DNA from: Nocardia pneumoniae NBRC 100136
GTDB lineage: Bacteria > Actinomycetota > Actinomycetes > Mycobacteriales > Mycobacteriaceae
Reading direction: 5' to 3'
DNA: 64,000 nt
Assembly: GCF_000308755.1 (NCBI RefSeq)
Contig: NZ_BAGF01000084.1
Span: forward strand, 186,001 to 250,000
The position numbers were made by a program, and so were the translations under genes. The notes beneath the pieces are model-generated. The model saw nothing but the letters and a program-made list of their open reading frames with translations. It was not told the origin of the DNA and did no database searches. Positions 42,409-51,393 of this stretch are shown one piece after another; the stretch's first letter is position 1; each line of letters begins with the position of its first letter.

Positions 42409-43263
42409 GTGCGGCCCACCCCCTGGCAGATCAGAGAAGCTCGATATGAGCAGGCCGACTCAGCAGGCGGGACGCAGCGAAGTCGATGGAATGATGCGCG
42501 GCTGCGGGCCGTAGTCCTGGGAAAGCGGCTGCGGACCGCGTCCGACGGAAACTGGGGTCACCTGTCCGCCGCTGTCGGCTGCGTCATCACATTCGCCCTG
42601 CTGTTCCAGCCATGGCTGACCACGAACACGGGCGGAACCGACGGCACGATCCACGCTAACGCCTTCGGCCGACTCCAGGTGACCACCTTCTGGGTAGATC
42701 TCTGGGCGCGGTCCTCAGTGCCCAGCCCCAAGGCAAGCGGGGCGTGGGGCATCCTCACCAGCGTTGCGATCTGCGTTGCCGTGTGCAGTGTGGCGGCAAA
42801 TTTGCTGGTCCACGCCAAGGCGCTCAGGCACCTATCGACCGCCGCAACAGTCTTCGTCGCGGTCTTCACGATCGCCACCGCGCTGTACCTCAACAGCAAA
42901 GGCGACGAACTGACGCGCGTGGTTTCCTATGGCACGGCCCGAGATCCGGGTACACAAATCGGATTGCTGCTCCGATGGGCCAGGGGCCACGACAACTATC
43001 CGGCCCCCGGATTTCTCCCGGTTTCCTACGCCACCGCCAGCCTCACCTGGTCCGCGATACTCGCCTGCGCGATCTCGCTGGCCTCGGCCATCGCCGCTGT
43101 CGCCCAGCGACTGATGGATCGCATGGCCGCCGACGACAGCGGACCCACCAACGAACCGTTGGCCAACGCCCTAGCGTGGGCCCGTCCGCGAGTGGCACAC
43201 CACGGAGAGGGTTACTCGGCCGATGCCGCAGCCATGCGCCACTCGCGGGATGGGGTTCGCTAA
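42409..43263 (+). CDS. Membrane protein of unknown function
   Basis: A 284-residue protein, GTG 42409. Residues 1-45 are polar and basic. Four membrane segments are predicted by eye near residues 48-66 (HLSAAVGCVITFALLF), 112-133, 140-160 and 205-230. A loop of about 45 residues (KGDELTRVVSYGTARDPGTQ) lies between the third and fourth. The C-terminus is cytoplasmic with no motif. I do not recognise it. The start is uncertain because no strong ribosome-binding site precedes the GTG. It is followed by a 179-base gap with nothing I can support. Confidence 0.6.
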   Translation: MRPTPWQIREARYEQADSAGGTQRSRWNDARLRAVVLGKRLRTASDGNWGHLSAAVGCVITFALLFQPWLTTNTGGTDGTIHANAFGRLQVTTFWVDLWARSSVPSPKASGAWGILTSVAICVAVCSVAANLLVHAKALRHLSTAATVFVAVFTIATALYLNSKGDELTRVVSYGTARDPGTQIGLLLRWARGHDNYPAPGFLPVSYATASLTWSAILACAISLASAIAAVAQRLMDRMAADDSGPTNEPLANALAWARPRVAHHGEGYSADAAAMRHSRDGVR

Positions 43264-43442
43264 CGCGGCGAGGTTAGTGGAATGGCGGTGCGACACGCCG
43301 TCGCCAACCGCCTTTCGACTACCGTCGCGGGCCGCCTTCGCCGAACAACTCGGGATCGAAGAGGCAGTCCGTCACCGGCGAGTGAAGCTGCCACCGCACG
43401 AACGGTGATACCGACCCTCAGCACGCTAGGAAGCAGGCAACG

Positions 43443-43960
43443 ATGACGCGAATAGGCTTGGGGCGCAGACATGATTGGGCAGCACTCGCCAGCGGGATCG
43501 TCGTCCTCGGCATCCTCGAGACAGCCGTATTGCACTTCCTCGCGCACGCTTTCCTGCCGCCCGCACCGGCCCTCGCCGTCGATGCCATCGCCGCGGCCTT
43601 CACCCTGTTGGTGATCGCCGCCTTCGCCTCACCGCTGTGGGGCTCGTTCCGTCTGGACTCCACCACGCTACGACTCCGATTCGGATGGCTTGCGGCCGTC
43701 GACATTACGCTGTCGGGAATCGACACCATCCGTCCCCACAAGGCAGACATCCGCGATCCCGCGGAACTCGGCCTCGACTTCGACCGGGAATCCGCCCTGT
43801 TGACAGTAGTCCGCTCCCCGTCGTCCCCTCTGGTACGCATCGAACTGACCGCCGAGGTCGCCGCACGCACCCAGGGCTGCAAGCACGTCGGGCGCGCATC
43901 CTTCTCGTCAGCACCGACGACGCCGACATCCTGTGCCACCATGTCACCGAGGCCAGCTAG
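43443..43960 (+). pseudogene. Small membrane protein gene with a probable frameshift
   Basis: ATG 43443 (GGAAG upstream) opens a frame of two membrane helices (residues 14-35 and 43-67) followed by a beta-rich domain: WGSFRLDSTTLRLRFGWLAAVDITLSGIDTIRPHK and RSPSSPLVRIELTAEVAARTQG. After about 43885 this frame turns into Ser/Arg/Pro-rich sequence to 44009. In the -1 frame the same DNA continues naturally as LQARRARILLVSTDDADILCHH to a TAG at 43958-43960. The natural ending suggests a lost base near 43870-43890 or a sequencing error. Function is unknown; the sequence looks like a PH-like cytoplasmic domain on a membrane stem. Confidence 0.6.
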
Positions 43961-44207
43961 TCAGGCAATGCAGCGGCGATCGAACCGGCGGTCGCGACGG
44001 CCTTGGTGAAGGCGTCCCATTCGTTCGGTTGCCGATCCGAGATCAACGAACGCACCGAGCGAATCAGGCGACTTGCGGACCCGGCGGCCATCACCGAAAT
44101 GGTGACCGCCTACCGGACCGCGATGCCGCCTTCTTCGATCGCTGCCTTACTCGACCCACGGGTCGGTCACTACACCCGTGTCATTCGGCGATGCTGGACA
44201 GCGACAG
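43961..44207. other. Region without a supported gene
   Basis: Several short frames cover this stretch. One plus-strand frame from 44003 contains NERTERIRRLADPAAITEMVTAYRTAMPPSS-type sequence, which has a protein-like composition. It has no ribosome-binding site and overlaps the small minus-strand secreted protein. It may be the remains of a gene. I do not annotate a product. Confidence 0.3.
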
Positions 44208-44402
44208 CTATGCCGACTGGCTGGCGATCAAGCACCACAAGCCGAGAACGGGGTTGGCGTCACACCACCCCCCGGCGACAGACTCGGTCGGCGCCGGTGT
44301 GAACGTTTCGAGCGGAAGGGGCTCGGCCGTGGCGGCGCCGCCGCCGACAAGGGTCGCGGCACCGATCAGAGCGCCGACGAAGATTCCACGCAGTGCGAAC
44401 AT
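44208..44402 (-). CDS. Small secreted two-cysteine peptide
   Basis: A 64-residue protein, ATG 44402, with AGGAG (44413-44409) six bases upstream. The first 26 residues form a signal peptide (MFALRGIFVGALIGAATLVGGG), with cleavage likely after ATA-E. The mature part is about 38 residues and includes WCDANPVLGLWC, whose two cysteines could form a disulphide. It is followed by no terminator that I can see. No known family is evident. The good start site, signal peptide and paired cysteines support a real gene. Confidence 0.6.
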   Translation of the reverse strand: MFALRGIFVGALIGAATLVGGGAATAEPLPLETFTPAPTESVAGGWCDANPVLGLWCLIASQSA

Positions 44403-44437
44403 CTGAAACTCCTAATACGTTGGGTGGTAGCGATTTC

Positions 44438-44965
44438 TCAGGGCAGCGATCTGAACGGGCGGGCCCCGACCACATTCGCGTCCGAGCAGGGGTCGCCCAC
44501 ATCGGTCTGGACGCGAATATTGCGCACCGCGAACACGATGCTGCCGAATGCGGCCGGGGTGCCGACATCGCAGGTCAGCTTGTGCGTGTCCGCCACCGAT
44601 CGGTATTGGATCACCTGCCGACCGTAGAATTCGGTCCTCCTGAGATCCTGGTACGTCCCGGGTTCGAGCAGATCGTTGATCGTGCGATCGGACGCGCGGC
44701 TGTGGGGCCGGACTCCCAGATGTGGTGGCATCGACATCGACCCGGGTGGCTTCCGGGCGGCCGATTCACCATCGGCACGGGTCGTCGTGGGCGCGGCGGC
44801 AGTGCTCGTCGCGGAGGCGGCCCCACCCGGTGTCGACGTGGTGTCCATGGAGGTGGTCGCACGGCCTGCGAGCAGCATCACCGCGCCACACGCCACAGCT
44901 GCGACACCACGCGCGGCAGCCCTTTCGTCATCTCGGGATCCCGCTTCAGTCAGACTTTCACGCAA
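44438..44965 (-). CDS. Secreted or membrane-anchored protein with a degraded lipobox
   Basis: A 175-residue protein. An N-terminal hydrophobic stretch (AAVACGAVMLLAG) leads to R-ATTS, where a lipoprotein would have LLAGC; one base change (TGT to CGT) would explain the loss of the cysteine. The following 35 residues are Thr/Ser/Ala-rich, as in many actinobacterial lipoproteins. The C-terminal domain has EPGTYQDLRRTEFYGRQVI, LTCDVGTPAAFGSIVFAVR and GDPCSDANVV with two Cys that could pair. It may be an exported periplasmic binding-type domain. It lies upstream of the small two-cysteine peptide on the same strand with a 35-base gap. Confidence 0.55.
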   Translation of the reverse strand: MRESLTEAGSRDDERAAARGVAAVACGAVMLLAGRATTSMDTTSTPGGAASATSTAAAPTTTRADGESAARKPPGSMSMPPHLGVRPHSRASDRTINDLLEPGTYQDLRRTEFYGRQVIQYRSVADTHKLTCDVGTPAAFGSIVFAVRNIRVQTDVGDPCSDANVVGARPFRSLP

Positions 44966-45087
44966 CGGTGAGCCCGACCTGCGCGGCGACCGCCGCCGTG
45001 GTCATCACACAGAGTTGGCCCGATAATCGTTGAGCGGTAACGCTTTTCAGTCGCATGACCATCTTGTCGGGCCGCACCCACAGTCCG

Positions 45088-45678
45088 TTACAGCTCGGGT
45101 GGGCGACGGGCGAATTGGCCGACGGCGACAAGAACTTCAGGCAGCGAAGTGACGCCGTCCGAAGCGAGGAAGTGACCGGCTCCGGGAACCACCTGCACGC
45201 AAGTTCCGAGGAGGTCGGCAAGACGGTCGGTGTGACCGACGGGAACCAGCGGGTCGGAGTCGGACCGGATGACCGCGAGTCGACCGATGTGGTCGCTGAG
45301 CCCCTCCACATCGCAGCCGTCTCCGATGTATGCGTTCAGTTCCGGGAGCGCGGGCAGTTGGTCGACGAATCCGGACACCAGCACGAGGGTTCCGACGTGC
45401 CAGGGCTCTGGAAGTGAGCGCAGATAGCGCAGCACGGTCAGACAGCCCAGGCTGTGCGCGACGATGATCGAGTTCTCGTCGAGGGTGCCCAGCGCGGCGC
45501 GGATCGCCTCGGTCCACTGCGACCGGTCCGGCTGGTGTGGATTCGGCAGAGCCGGAACCGTGGTCGGTATGCCGACCGCGTCGAGTTGCCCGGCCAGCCA
45601 ACCGAACCAGTGATCCTCGGGCGACGCGGAGTAACCGTGGATGATCGAGGCCCGCCTCTGGGTTGTTCGAGTTGTCAT
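45088..45678 (-). CDS. Alpha/beta hydrolase (RBBP9/YdeN-like), MerR-controlled
   Basis: A 196-residue protein, ATG 45678. Catalytic elements: SIIVAHSLGCLTVLRYL (nucleophile Ser in the elbow, near residue 75), SDSDPLVPVGH (Asp) and PGAGHF (His). RBBP9-type hydrolases have this short form. It is transcribed from a promoter with a 20-base spacer bearing a MerR-type dyad. The start is seven bases beyond the -10, so the mRNA is leaderless. The substrate is unknown. Confidence 0.85.
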   Translation of the reverse strand: MTTRTTQRRASIIHGYSASPEDHWFGWLAGQLDAVGIPTTVPALPNPHQPDRSQWTEAIRAALGTLDENSIIVAHSLGCLTVLRYLRSLPEPWHVGTLVLVSGFVDQLPALPELNAYIGDGCDVEGLSDHIGRLAVIRSDSDPLVPVGHTDRLADLLGTCVQVVPGAGHFLASDGVTSLPEVLVAVGQFARRPPEL

Positions 45679-45685
45679 ACGGCGG

Positions 45686-45717
45686 AGGCTATGGGTTCAC
45701 GTCAGCGTGAATGTCAA
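45686..45717 (-). promoter_or_regulatory. MerR-type operator within a 20-bp-spaced promoter
   Basis: On the minus strand, -35 TTGACA (45717-45712) and -10 TAGCCT (45691-45686) are separated by 20 bases. The spacer contains the perfect dyad TTCACG-TCAG-CGTGAA (45696-45711). The -10 ends seven bases before the hydrolase ATG (45678). This is the geometry MerR activators use. The plan is the same as at 10574-10604, although the dyad sequence differs. Confidence 0.7.
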
Positions 45718-45738
45718 GCCGATGAGGAGGGACCAAGG

Positions 45739-46110
45739 GTGCTGATCAGCGAACTCGCCAAGTTGACCGGCGTGAGCGCGCGAGCGCTACGCCACTACGA
45801 GGATCGAGGACTATTGGTCCCGACTCGTAACAGCAGCGGGTACCGGGAGTACTCCGAATCCGATGTCACCCGCGTGGCCCAGATCACAACGATGGTCTCC
45901 GCCGGTTTGGCAACCGCGACCATCCGAAAATACCTCGGTTGCGCCCACACCGGCGATCATGGCGTCTTCCTCGAAATATGCCCCGAACTGCGGGCGGAAC
46001 TGGACGACGTGGCACGACGCATCCAAGCCCGACAGGCGGAACTCAGCGAGACGCGGCGGCGATTGGACAGGCTCGCATCCACTGGTGGAAGCAGGTCGAT
46101 AACATCATGA
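45739..46110 (+). CDS. MerR family transcriptional regulator
   Basis: A 123-residue protein. GTG 45739 follows GAGGAGGG; an apparent longer frame back to 45454 is a shadow of the hydrolase gene. Residues 1-70 are a MerR helix-turn-helix (LISELAKLTGVSARALRHYEDRGLLVPTRNSSGYREYSESDV), followed by a dimerisation coiled coil with GCAHTGDHGVFLEICPEL inside. The Cys pair in that loop could sense a metal or electrophile, but the spacing fits no known class. It is divergent from the alpha/beta hydrolase, whose promoter carries the matching dyad. Confidence 0.87.
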   Translation: MLISELAKLTGVSARALRHYEDRGLLVPTRNSSGYREYSESDVTRVAQITTMVSAGLATATIRKYLGCAHTGDHGVFLEICPELRAELDDVARRIQARQAELSETRRRLDRLASTGGSRSITS

Positions 46111-46133
46111 CAGGCAACAACTAGGTCAGGCCG

Positions 46134-46736
46134 TCAGCCGCTGACCAATTCCAGCGCCTGTGCGGCGTGCAGGCATCCTGCCGTGACGAGCTCGAGGTTG
46201 GCCAGCGCGGCGTCGTGCGCTTCCAGGCTCCCCGCGGCCACGCAGTCGGACACCGGGTGCACGGTGAACCCCAGGTCGGTGCCGTGCCGAGCGGTCTGCT
46301 CGACGGTCAGGTTGGTCGCCACGCCGGTGATGAACAGAGTTTCGATGCCATGATCGGCCAACCACTCCGGAAGTTTGCTGCCCGCGAGCCCGGACAGCTT
46401 CTGGTTGTCGAACACATCTGTGGGCTGCGCTTCCATCTCTGGAATGATCGCGGTGCCGGGGGAGTCGGGGCGGAACTCGGTTTGCGCCGCGCCGACCGAG
46501 CGCATGAAGCCGGTGTTGCGCACGAGCTCGCCCTCGCCGACTGGGATGGTGAAGCGGGTGAACACCACCGGCACCTCCAGCGCGAGCGCCGCCGCGTGGA
46601 AGTCCTTCGCACGAGGCACCACACCGCTGGCCGCCACGGGCGCGGCCAACATCGGCCCGAAGAACCCTTCCGGTCGAACGACATTCACCTGCCAGTGCAG
46701 CGCCAGCACGGCGGCGCGGATGCGTCGGATCGCCAT
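46134..46736 (-). CDS. Isochorismatase-family protein lacking the catalytic Asp and Cys
   Basis: A 200-residue protein, ATG 46736. The fold is clear: VLALHWQVNVV, FDNQKLSGLAGS and FITGVATNLTVEQTARHGTDLGF. In cysteine hydrolases of this family the first strand carries DxQ; here it is H-W-Q. The Cys in TNxCVExTAR is replaced by Thr (TNLTVEQTAR). The Lys is still there. True isochorismatases lose the Cys but keep the Asp, so this is unlike them too. It may be a binding or regulatory protein, or use other chemistry. The parS-like site lies in its upstream region. Confidence 0.8.
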   Translation of the reverse strand: MAIRRIRAAVLALHWQVNVVRPEGFFGPMLAAPVAASGVVPRAKDFHAAALALEVPVVFTRFTIPVGEGELVRNTGFMRSVGAAQTEFRPDSPGTAIIPEMEAQPTDVFDNQKLSGLAGSKLPEWLADHGIETLFITGVATNLTVEQTARHGTDLGFTVHPVSDCVAAGSLEAHDAALANLELVTAGCLHAAQALELVSG

Positions 46737-46774
46737 GGGACGACCTTACGCATCGACACCCAGTCGCAGTGTCC

Positions 46775-46788
46775 GATTCACGTGAAAC
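46775..46788. promoter_or_regulatory. Candidate parS (ParB-binding) site
   Basis: GATTCACGTGAAAC matches the actinobacterial parS core GTTTCACGTGAAAC at 13 of 14 positions, with one change in the left arm. The central TTCACGTGAA palindrome is intact. It is in the 67-base gap between the isochorismatase-like gene and the FadD gene. ParB sites usually cluster near oriC, and the window's rpsF-dnaB block lies in the origin-proximal half of mycobacterial chromosomes. A transcription-factor palindrome is the alternative. Confidence 0.55.
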
Positions 46789-46803
46789 GTGCGTGTCGCC
46801 AGG

Positions 46804-48375
46804 TCAGGACGAATAGTCCTTGCGCAACTGCACTTTCACGACCTTGCCGCTGGCGTTGCGGGGCAGCTCGGGAACCAGCACCAAGTCTTTGGGGTGCTTG
46901 TAGCGGGCCAGGTTCTCGTTGAGGAACGGCTCCAGCTCGGCCAGCGTCAGCTCGTCGTCGGGGTTCTCCAGCGCGACCACCGCCACCGGCACCTCGCCCC
47001 ACTTCTCGTGCGCGCGGCCCACCACCGCCGCCTCCCGGATCTTCGGGTGCGCGAACAGGACGTTCTCCACCTCGGCGCAGTAGATGTTCTCGCCGCCGGA
47101 GATGATCATGTCCTTCTTGCGGTCCACCACATAGATGAAACCCTCGTCGTCCTGGCGGACCAGATCGCCGGAGTGGAACCAGCCGCCCGCGAACGCCTCC
47201 GCGGTGGCTTCCGGCTTGTTCCAGTAGCCCCGCATGAGAGTGGGTCCGCGATAAACGATTTCGCCCACCTCGCCGGGCGCGACGTCGTTCATCTCGTCGT
47301 CGACGATGCGCGCCTGAATGGTCGGGATGGGCTTGCCCACCGAGCCGATCTTGCGGATGGCGTCCTTTCCCTCCAGCACGCAGGTGATCGGCGACATCTC
47401 CGTCTGACCGAACACCGCGACATTGAACGCGTTCGGGAAGCACTCGGCCATCGCGCGCAGCACGGTGTCCGACGCGGGCGCCGCGCCCCAGCTCAGTACC
47501 TCGAGCGCGAGTTTGCGCTCCTTCACGGTCGGGTGGTCGCAGACCAGCTGCCACTGCGCGGGCACGCAGAAGGCGGAGGTGGCCTGCTCTCGCTCCAGCG
47601 CGTCGAGGAATTCCCCGGCGTCGAAGGCGCCGAGCGGGTGCAACACCGTCTTCGAACCGAGCAGGAACGCCGGTGCGAGGCTGCCGAGTCCGGCGATGTG
47701 GAACAGCGGCGAGGTGCACAGGCCGATCGAGTCCGGTTCCAGCGCCAGCGCCCGGATGCAGGTGAGCGCCTGGGCATTCATGTTCGCGTGGGTCAGCACC
47801 GCGCCCTTCGGGCTGCCCGTGGTGCCCGAGGTGTACATGATCAGGCTGGGAGTGTCTTCGGGAATGTCCAGCGGGGTATGCGGTTCGCCATCTTCGGCGA
47901 GCAAGTCGTCGAAGCCGATCACGCCGTCGCCGGACGCGCCGCCGATCACCACGCAGGTCTCCAGGGCGGGAGCTTGTGCGCGCACCACGGTGGCCAGCGG
48001 TTGCAGCACGGTGTCGGTGACGATCGCCTTGGCGCCGCTGTCGCTCACGATGTAGGCGACTTCGGGGGGCGTGAGCCGGAAGTTGACCGGGACCGCGATC
48101 GCGCCGAGCGCGGTGATGCCGAAGACGGCTTCGAGGTATTCGGGGTAGTTCAGCGCGAGAATCAGCACCCGATCGCTGGATCCGACGCCGCGGCGCGCCA
48201 GTCCGTCGGCGAATTTCAGTGACCGCTCGTGCAATTGGCGCCACGTGGTGTCCACGCCACGGAACCGCACCGCGACCGCGTCCGGGCGCATTTGCGCATG
48301 CACGGCGATCTGGTTGTTCCAGTGGTTGCGCCGCGACCTGATCGGCTCGGTGAGCGCTGCTGCCCTGGTGGTCAT
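46804..48375 (-). CDS. Acyl-CoA ligase (FadD family)
   Basis: A 523-residue protein, ATG 48375. Adenylate-forming motifs: IMYTSGTTGSPKGAVLTHANM (A3), FGQTEMSP (A5), GEIVYRGPTLMRGYWNKP, GWFHSGDLVRQDDEGFIYVVDRKKDMI (A7/A8) and PRNASGKVVKVQLR (A10 Lys). It has the C-terminal domain of full-length acyl-CoA synthetases and no FAAL-type insertion, so it should make CoA thioesters. It resembles the FadD5 type of mycobacteria in length. The upstream quasi-palindrome at 48441-48459 is a likely operator. Confidence 0.88.
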   Translation of the reverse strand: MTTRAAALTEPIRSRRNHWNNQIAVHAQMRPDAVAVRFRGVDTTWRQLHERSLKFADGLARRGVGSSDRVLILALNYPEYLEAVFGITALGAIAVPVNFRLTPPEVAYIVSDSGAKAIVTDTVLQPLATVVRAQAPALETCVVIGGASGDGVIGFDDLLAEDGEPHTPLDIPEDTPSLIMYTSGTTGSPKGAVLTHANMNAQALTCIRALALEPDSIGLCTSPLFHIAGLGSLAPAFLLGSKTVLHPLGAFDAGEFLDALEREQATSAFCVPAQWQLVCDHPTVKERKLALEVLSWGAAPASDTVLRAMAECFPNAFNVAVFGQTEMSPITCVLEGKDAIRKIGSVGKPIPTIQARIVDDEMNDVAPGEVGEIVYRGPTLMRGYWNKPEATAEAFAGGWFHSGDLVRQDDEGFIYVVDRKKDMIISGGENIYCAEVENVLFAHPKIREAAVVGRAHEKWGEVPVAVVALENPDDELTLAELEPFLNENLARYKHPKDLVLVPELPRNASGKVVKVQLRKDYSS

Positions 48376-48440
48376 GCCACGAACTCCTCTCGGACCGCCG
48401 GGATGCCCGCGGCGGCGACGGGCTGAATCAGGAGCAGAAT

Positions 48441-48459
48441 AGCAACTAACTTAATTGCT
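48441..48459. promoter_or_regulatory. 19-bp quasi-palindrome in the FadD upstream region
   Basis: AGCAACTAACTTAATTGCT reads almost the same on both strands; only one base pair in each arm deviates around a single central base. It is 66 bases upstream of the FadD ATG and 247 bases upstream of the divergent nitronate monooxygenase. The local AT-richness contrasts with the surroundings. TetR-type fatty-acid regulators bind sites of this length. No regulator gene is adjacent. Confidence 0.5.
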
Positions 48460-48480
48460 CGACAAGGGAGACAGAGATGA

Positions 48481-49955
<1,475 letters not shown>

Positions 49956-50935
49956 GAGTTCGATGTCGTCGGGCAGCGCGTGCAGGCGGTGGATCGTGGT
50001 GAAGGCGGCGTCGCGGTCGGAGTCGAAGAGTTTGCCGGGCATCGGGGCCTTCTCCCGCAGCAGATCGACCTGCAACTTGCTCCAGACGGCGTCGCCCGCG
50101 AACAGCACCCGGCTGCCGTCGTCCACGGCGAGCAGCACGCCGATGCTGCCCGGTGTGTGGCCTGCGAGATCCACCAGCAGCACCGAACCGTCACCGAACA
50201 GGTCTTTGCTGCGCGAGAAGGTGAGCACCGGCGGTCCGTCCAACTCGAACCGGTCGAACGTGCGACCGCGCAGGGGCCCGCGCGCCACACCGGCCGGGGC
50301 GTGCGGGCCGCCCATCGCCCAGTCGTATTCGACGCCGGGCAACCGGACCTCCACCGAGGGTGGCAATTCCAGCAGGCCCGAGACGTGGTCCCAGTGCAGA
50401 TGGGTGGGCAGCACGAAATCGATGTCGGAGCCCGCGATGTTGTGCTCGGCGAGCACGTCGGACAGACCGAGAACCGGTTTGTCCGGCGCGACGAGCAGCG
50501 GGACGGGGAACGGCAACTCGGGTAGCACCCGGTCGTGCACGCCCGCGCACAAGGCGGGATCGACCAGGAAACGCGCCTTCGGATGCTCGACCAGGAACGC
50601 CGCCATCGACAGCGTCATCTCCCGCAGGCTGCGCACGCCCTCGGCCACGATGGTGGTCGGCGCCGACATGGTGGCCTGATTCAGCACGGTGAGCCGCACC
50701 GCGGCGCTCGCCGTGGGCAGCGGCCGCACCTCGAGGTTCGCCAGCAGCGCGGTGTCGGGGCGGCGCGGGCGCAGTAGGCGGCCGGGCGTCGCCGCCAGCG
50801 CGGCACAGCAGCGCAGCAGAGTGGGCACGATCGGAGTGCGCTCGGCGCGGGTGGCGGCACCGCTGTCCGGTTCGGTCACCATGCCACCGTAAGTGATCGC
50901 CGTGGTTCGCGAAAGGCTGGGCAGGCAGCGGAAAC

Positions 50936-51004
50936 GCGGCTGCCTCGCCGTCGCTCGGCCCGGCGTGGGCTTCGGACGGACTACGTCCGGCTGCGCCGTC
51001 TATG
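50936..51004 (+). repeat. Dispersed intergenic repeat, copy R3
   Basis: Runs from GCGGCTGCCTCGCCGTCGC to TGCGCCGTCTATG and is close to R1. The palindrome here is CGGACG-GACTA-CGTCCG. It lies in the divergent region between the MBL-fold gene and the ACP gene. The rest of that gap (51005-51096) probably carries the ACP promoter, with GGGGAGGGAGG as the ribosome-binding site. Confidence 0.7.
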
Positions 51005-51096
51005 CGACCTTGCTCCGGCCGATTTCTGCGGCATAATCGCGTGAGTACCGTTCTTTAGTTGGTCGCAGCAGCCGGGAGACGGGGAGGGAGGACGCG

Positions 51097-51393
51097 ATGC
51101 CGCCCAGTCTTCCGGACGGGCACAGTGGTGCGCAGGGGAATGACGGTTCGCTCGGCTATCGCCGACGCACCGCGCTGACTTGCGCCGCCGTCTCGGCCGT
51201 CGCGGACCTACTAGGGGTCGACGCCGCCACGGTGTCGACCAGCTCGCCCTTTACCGATCTCGGCCTCAGTTCCACCCAGCTTGCGAGGCTGACCGCCCAT
51301 CTCGAAGACGCTATGGGAGTCGAGGTTCCGCTGACCGCGATCTACGACCATCCAGACATCGAGCAGCTTGTCGAGTATCTCGCGATGCGATGA
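51097..51393 (+). CDS. Free acyl carrier protein of the polyketide locus
   Basis: A 98-residue protein, ATG 51097, with a GGGGAGGGAGG site upstream. The phosphopantetheine-attachment motif is DLGLSSTQL near residues 54-62, with Ser as the attachment site. The N-terminal 25 residues are polar and probably flexible. It ends LTAIYDHPDIEQLVEYLA, the usual ACP helix-four region. The stop overlaps the synthase start (ATGA), so ACP and synthase are co-translated. It is the natural acceptor for the acyl-adenylate made by the downstream FAAL; that role is inferred. Confidence 0.9.
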   Translation: MPPSLPDGHSGAQGNDGSLGYRRRTALTCAAVSAVADLLGVDAATVSTSSPFTDLGLSSTQLARLTAHLEDAMGVEVPLTAIYDHPDIEQLVEYLAMR

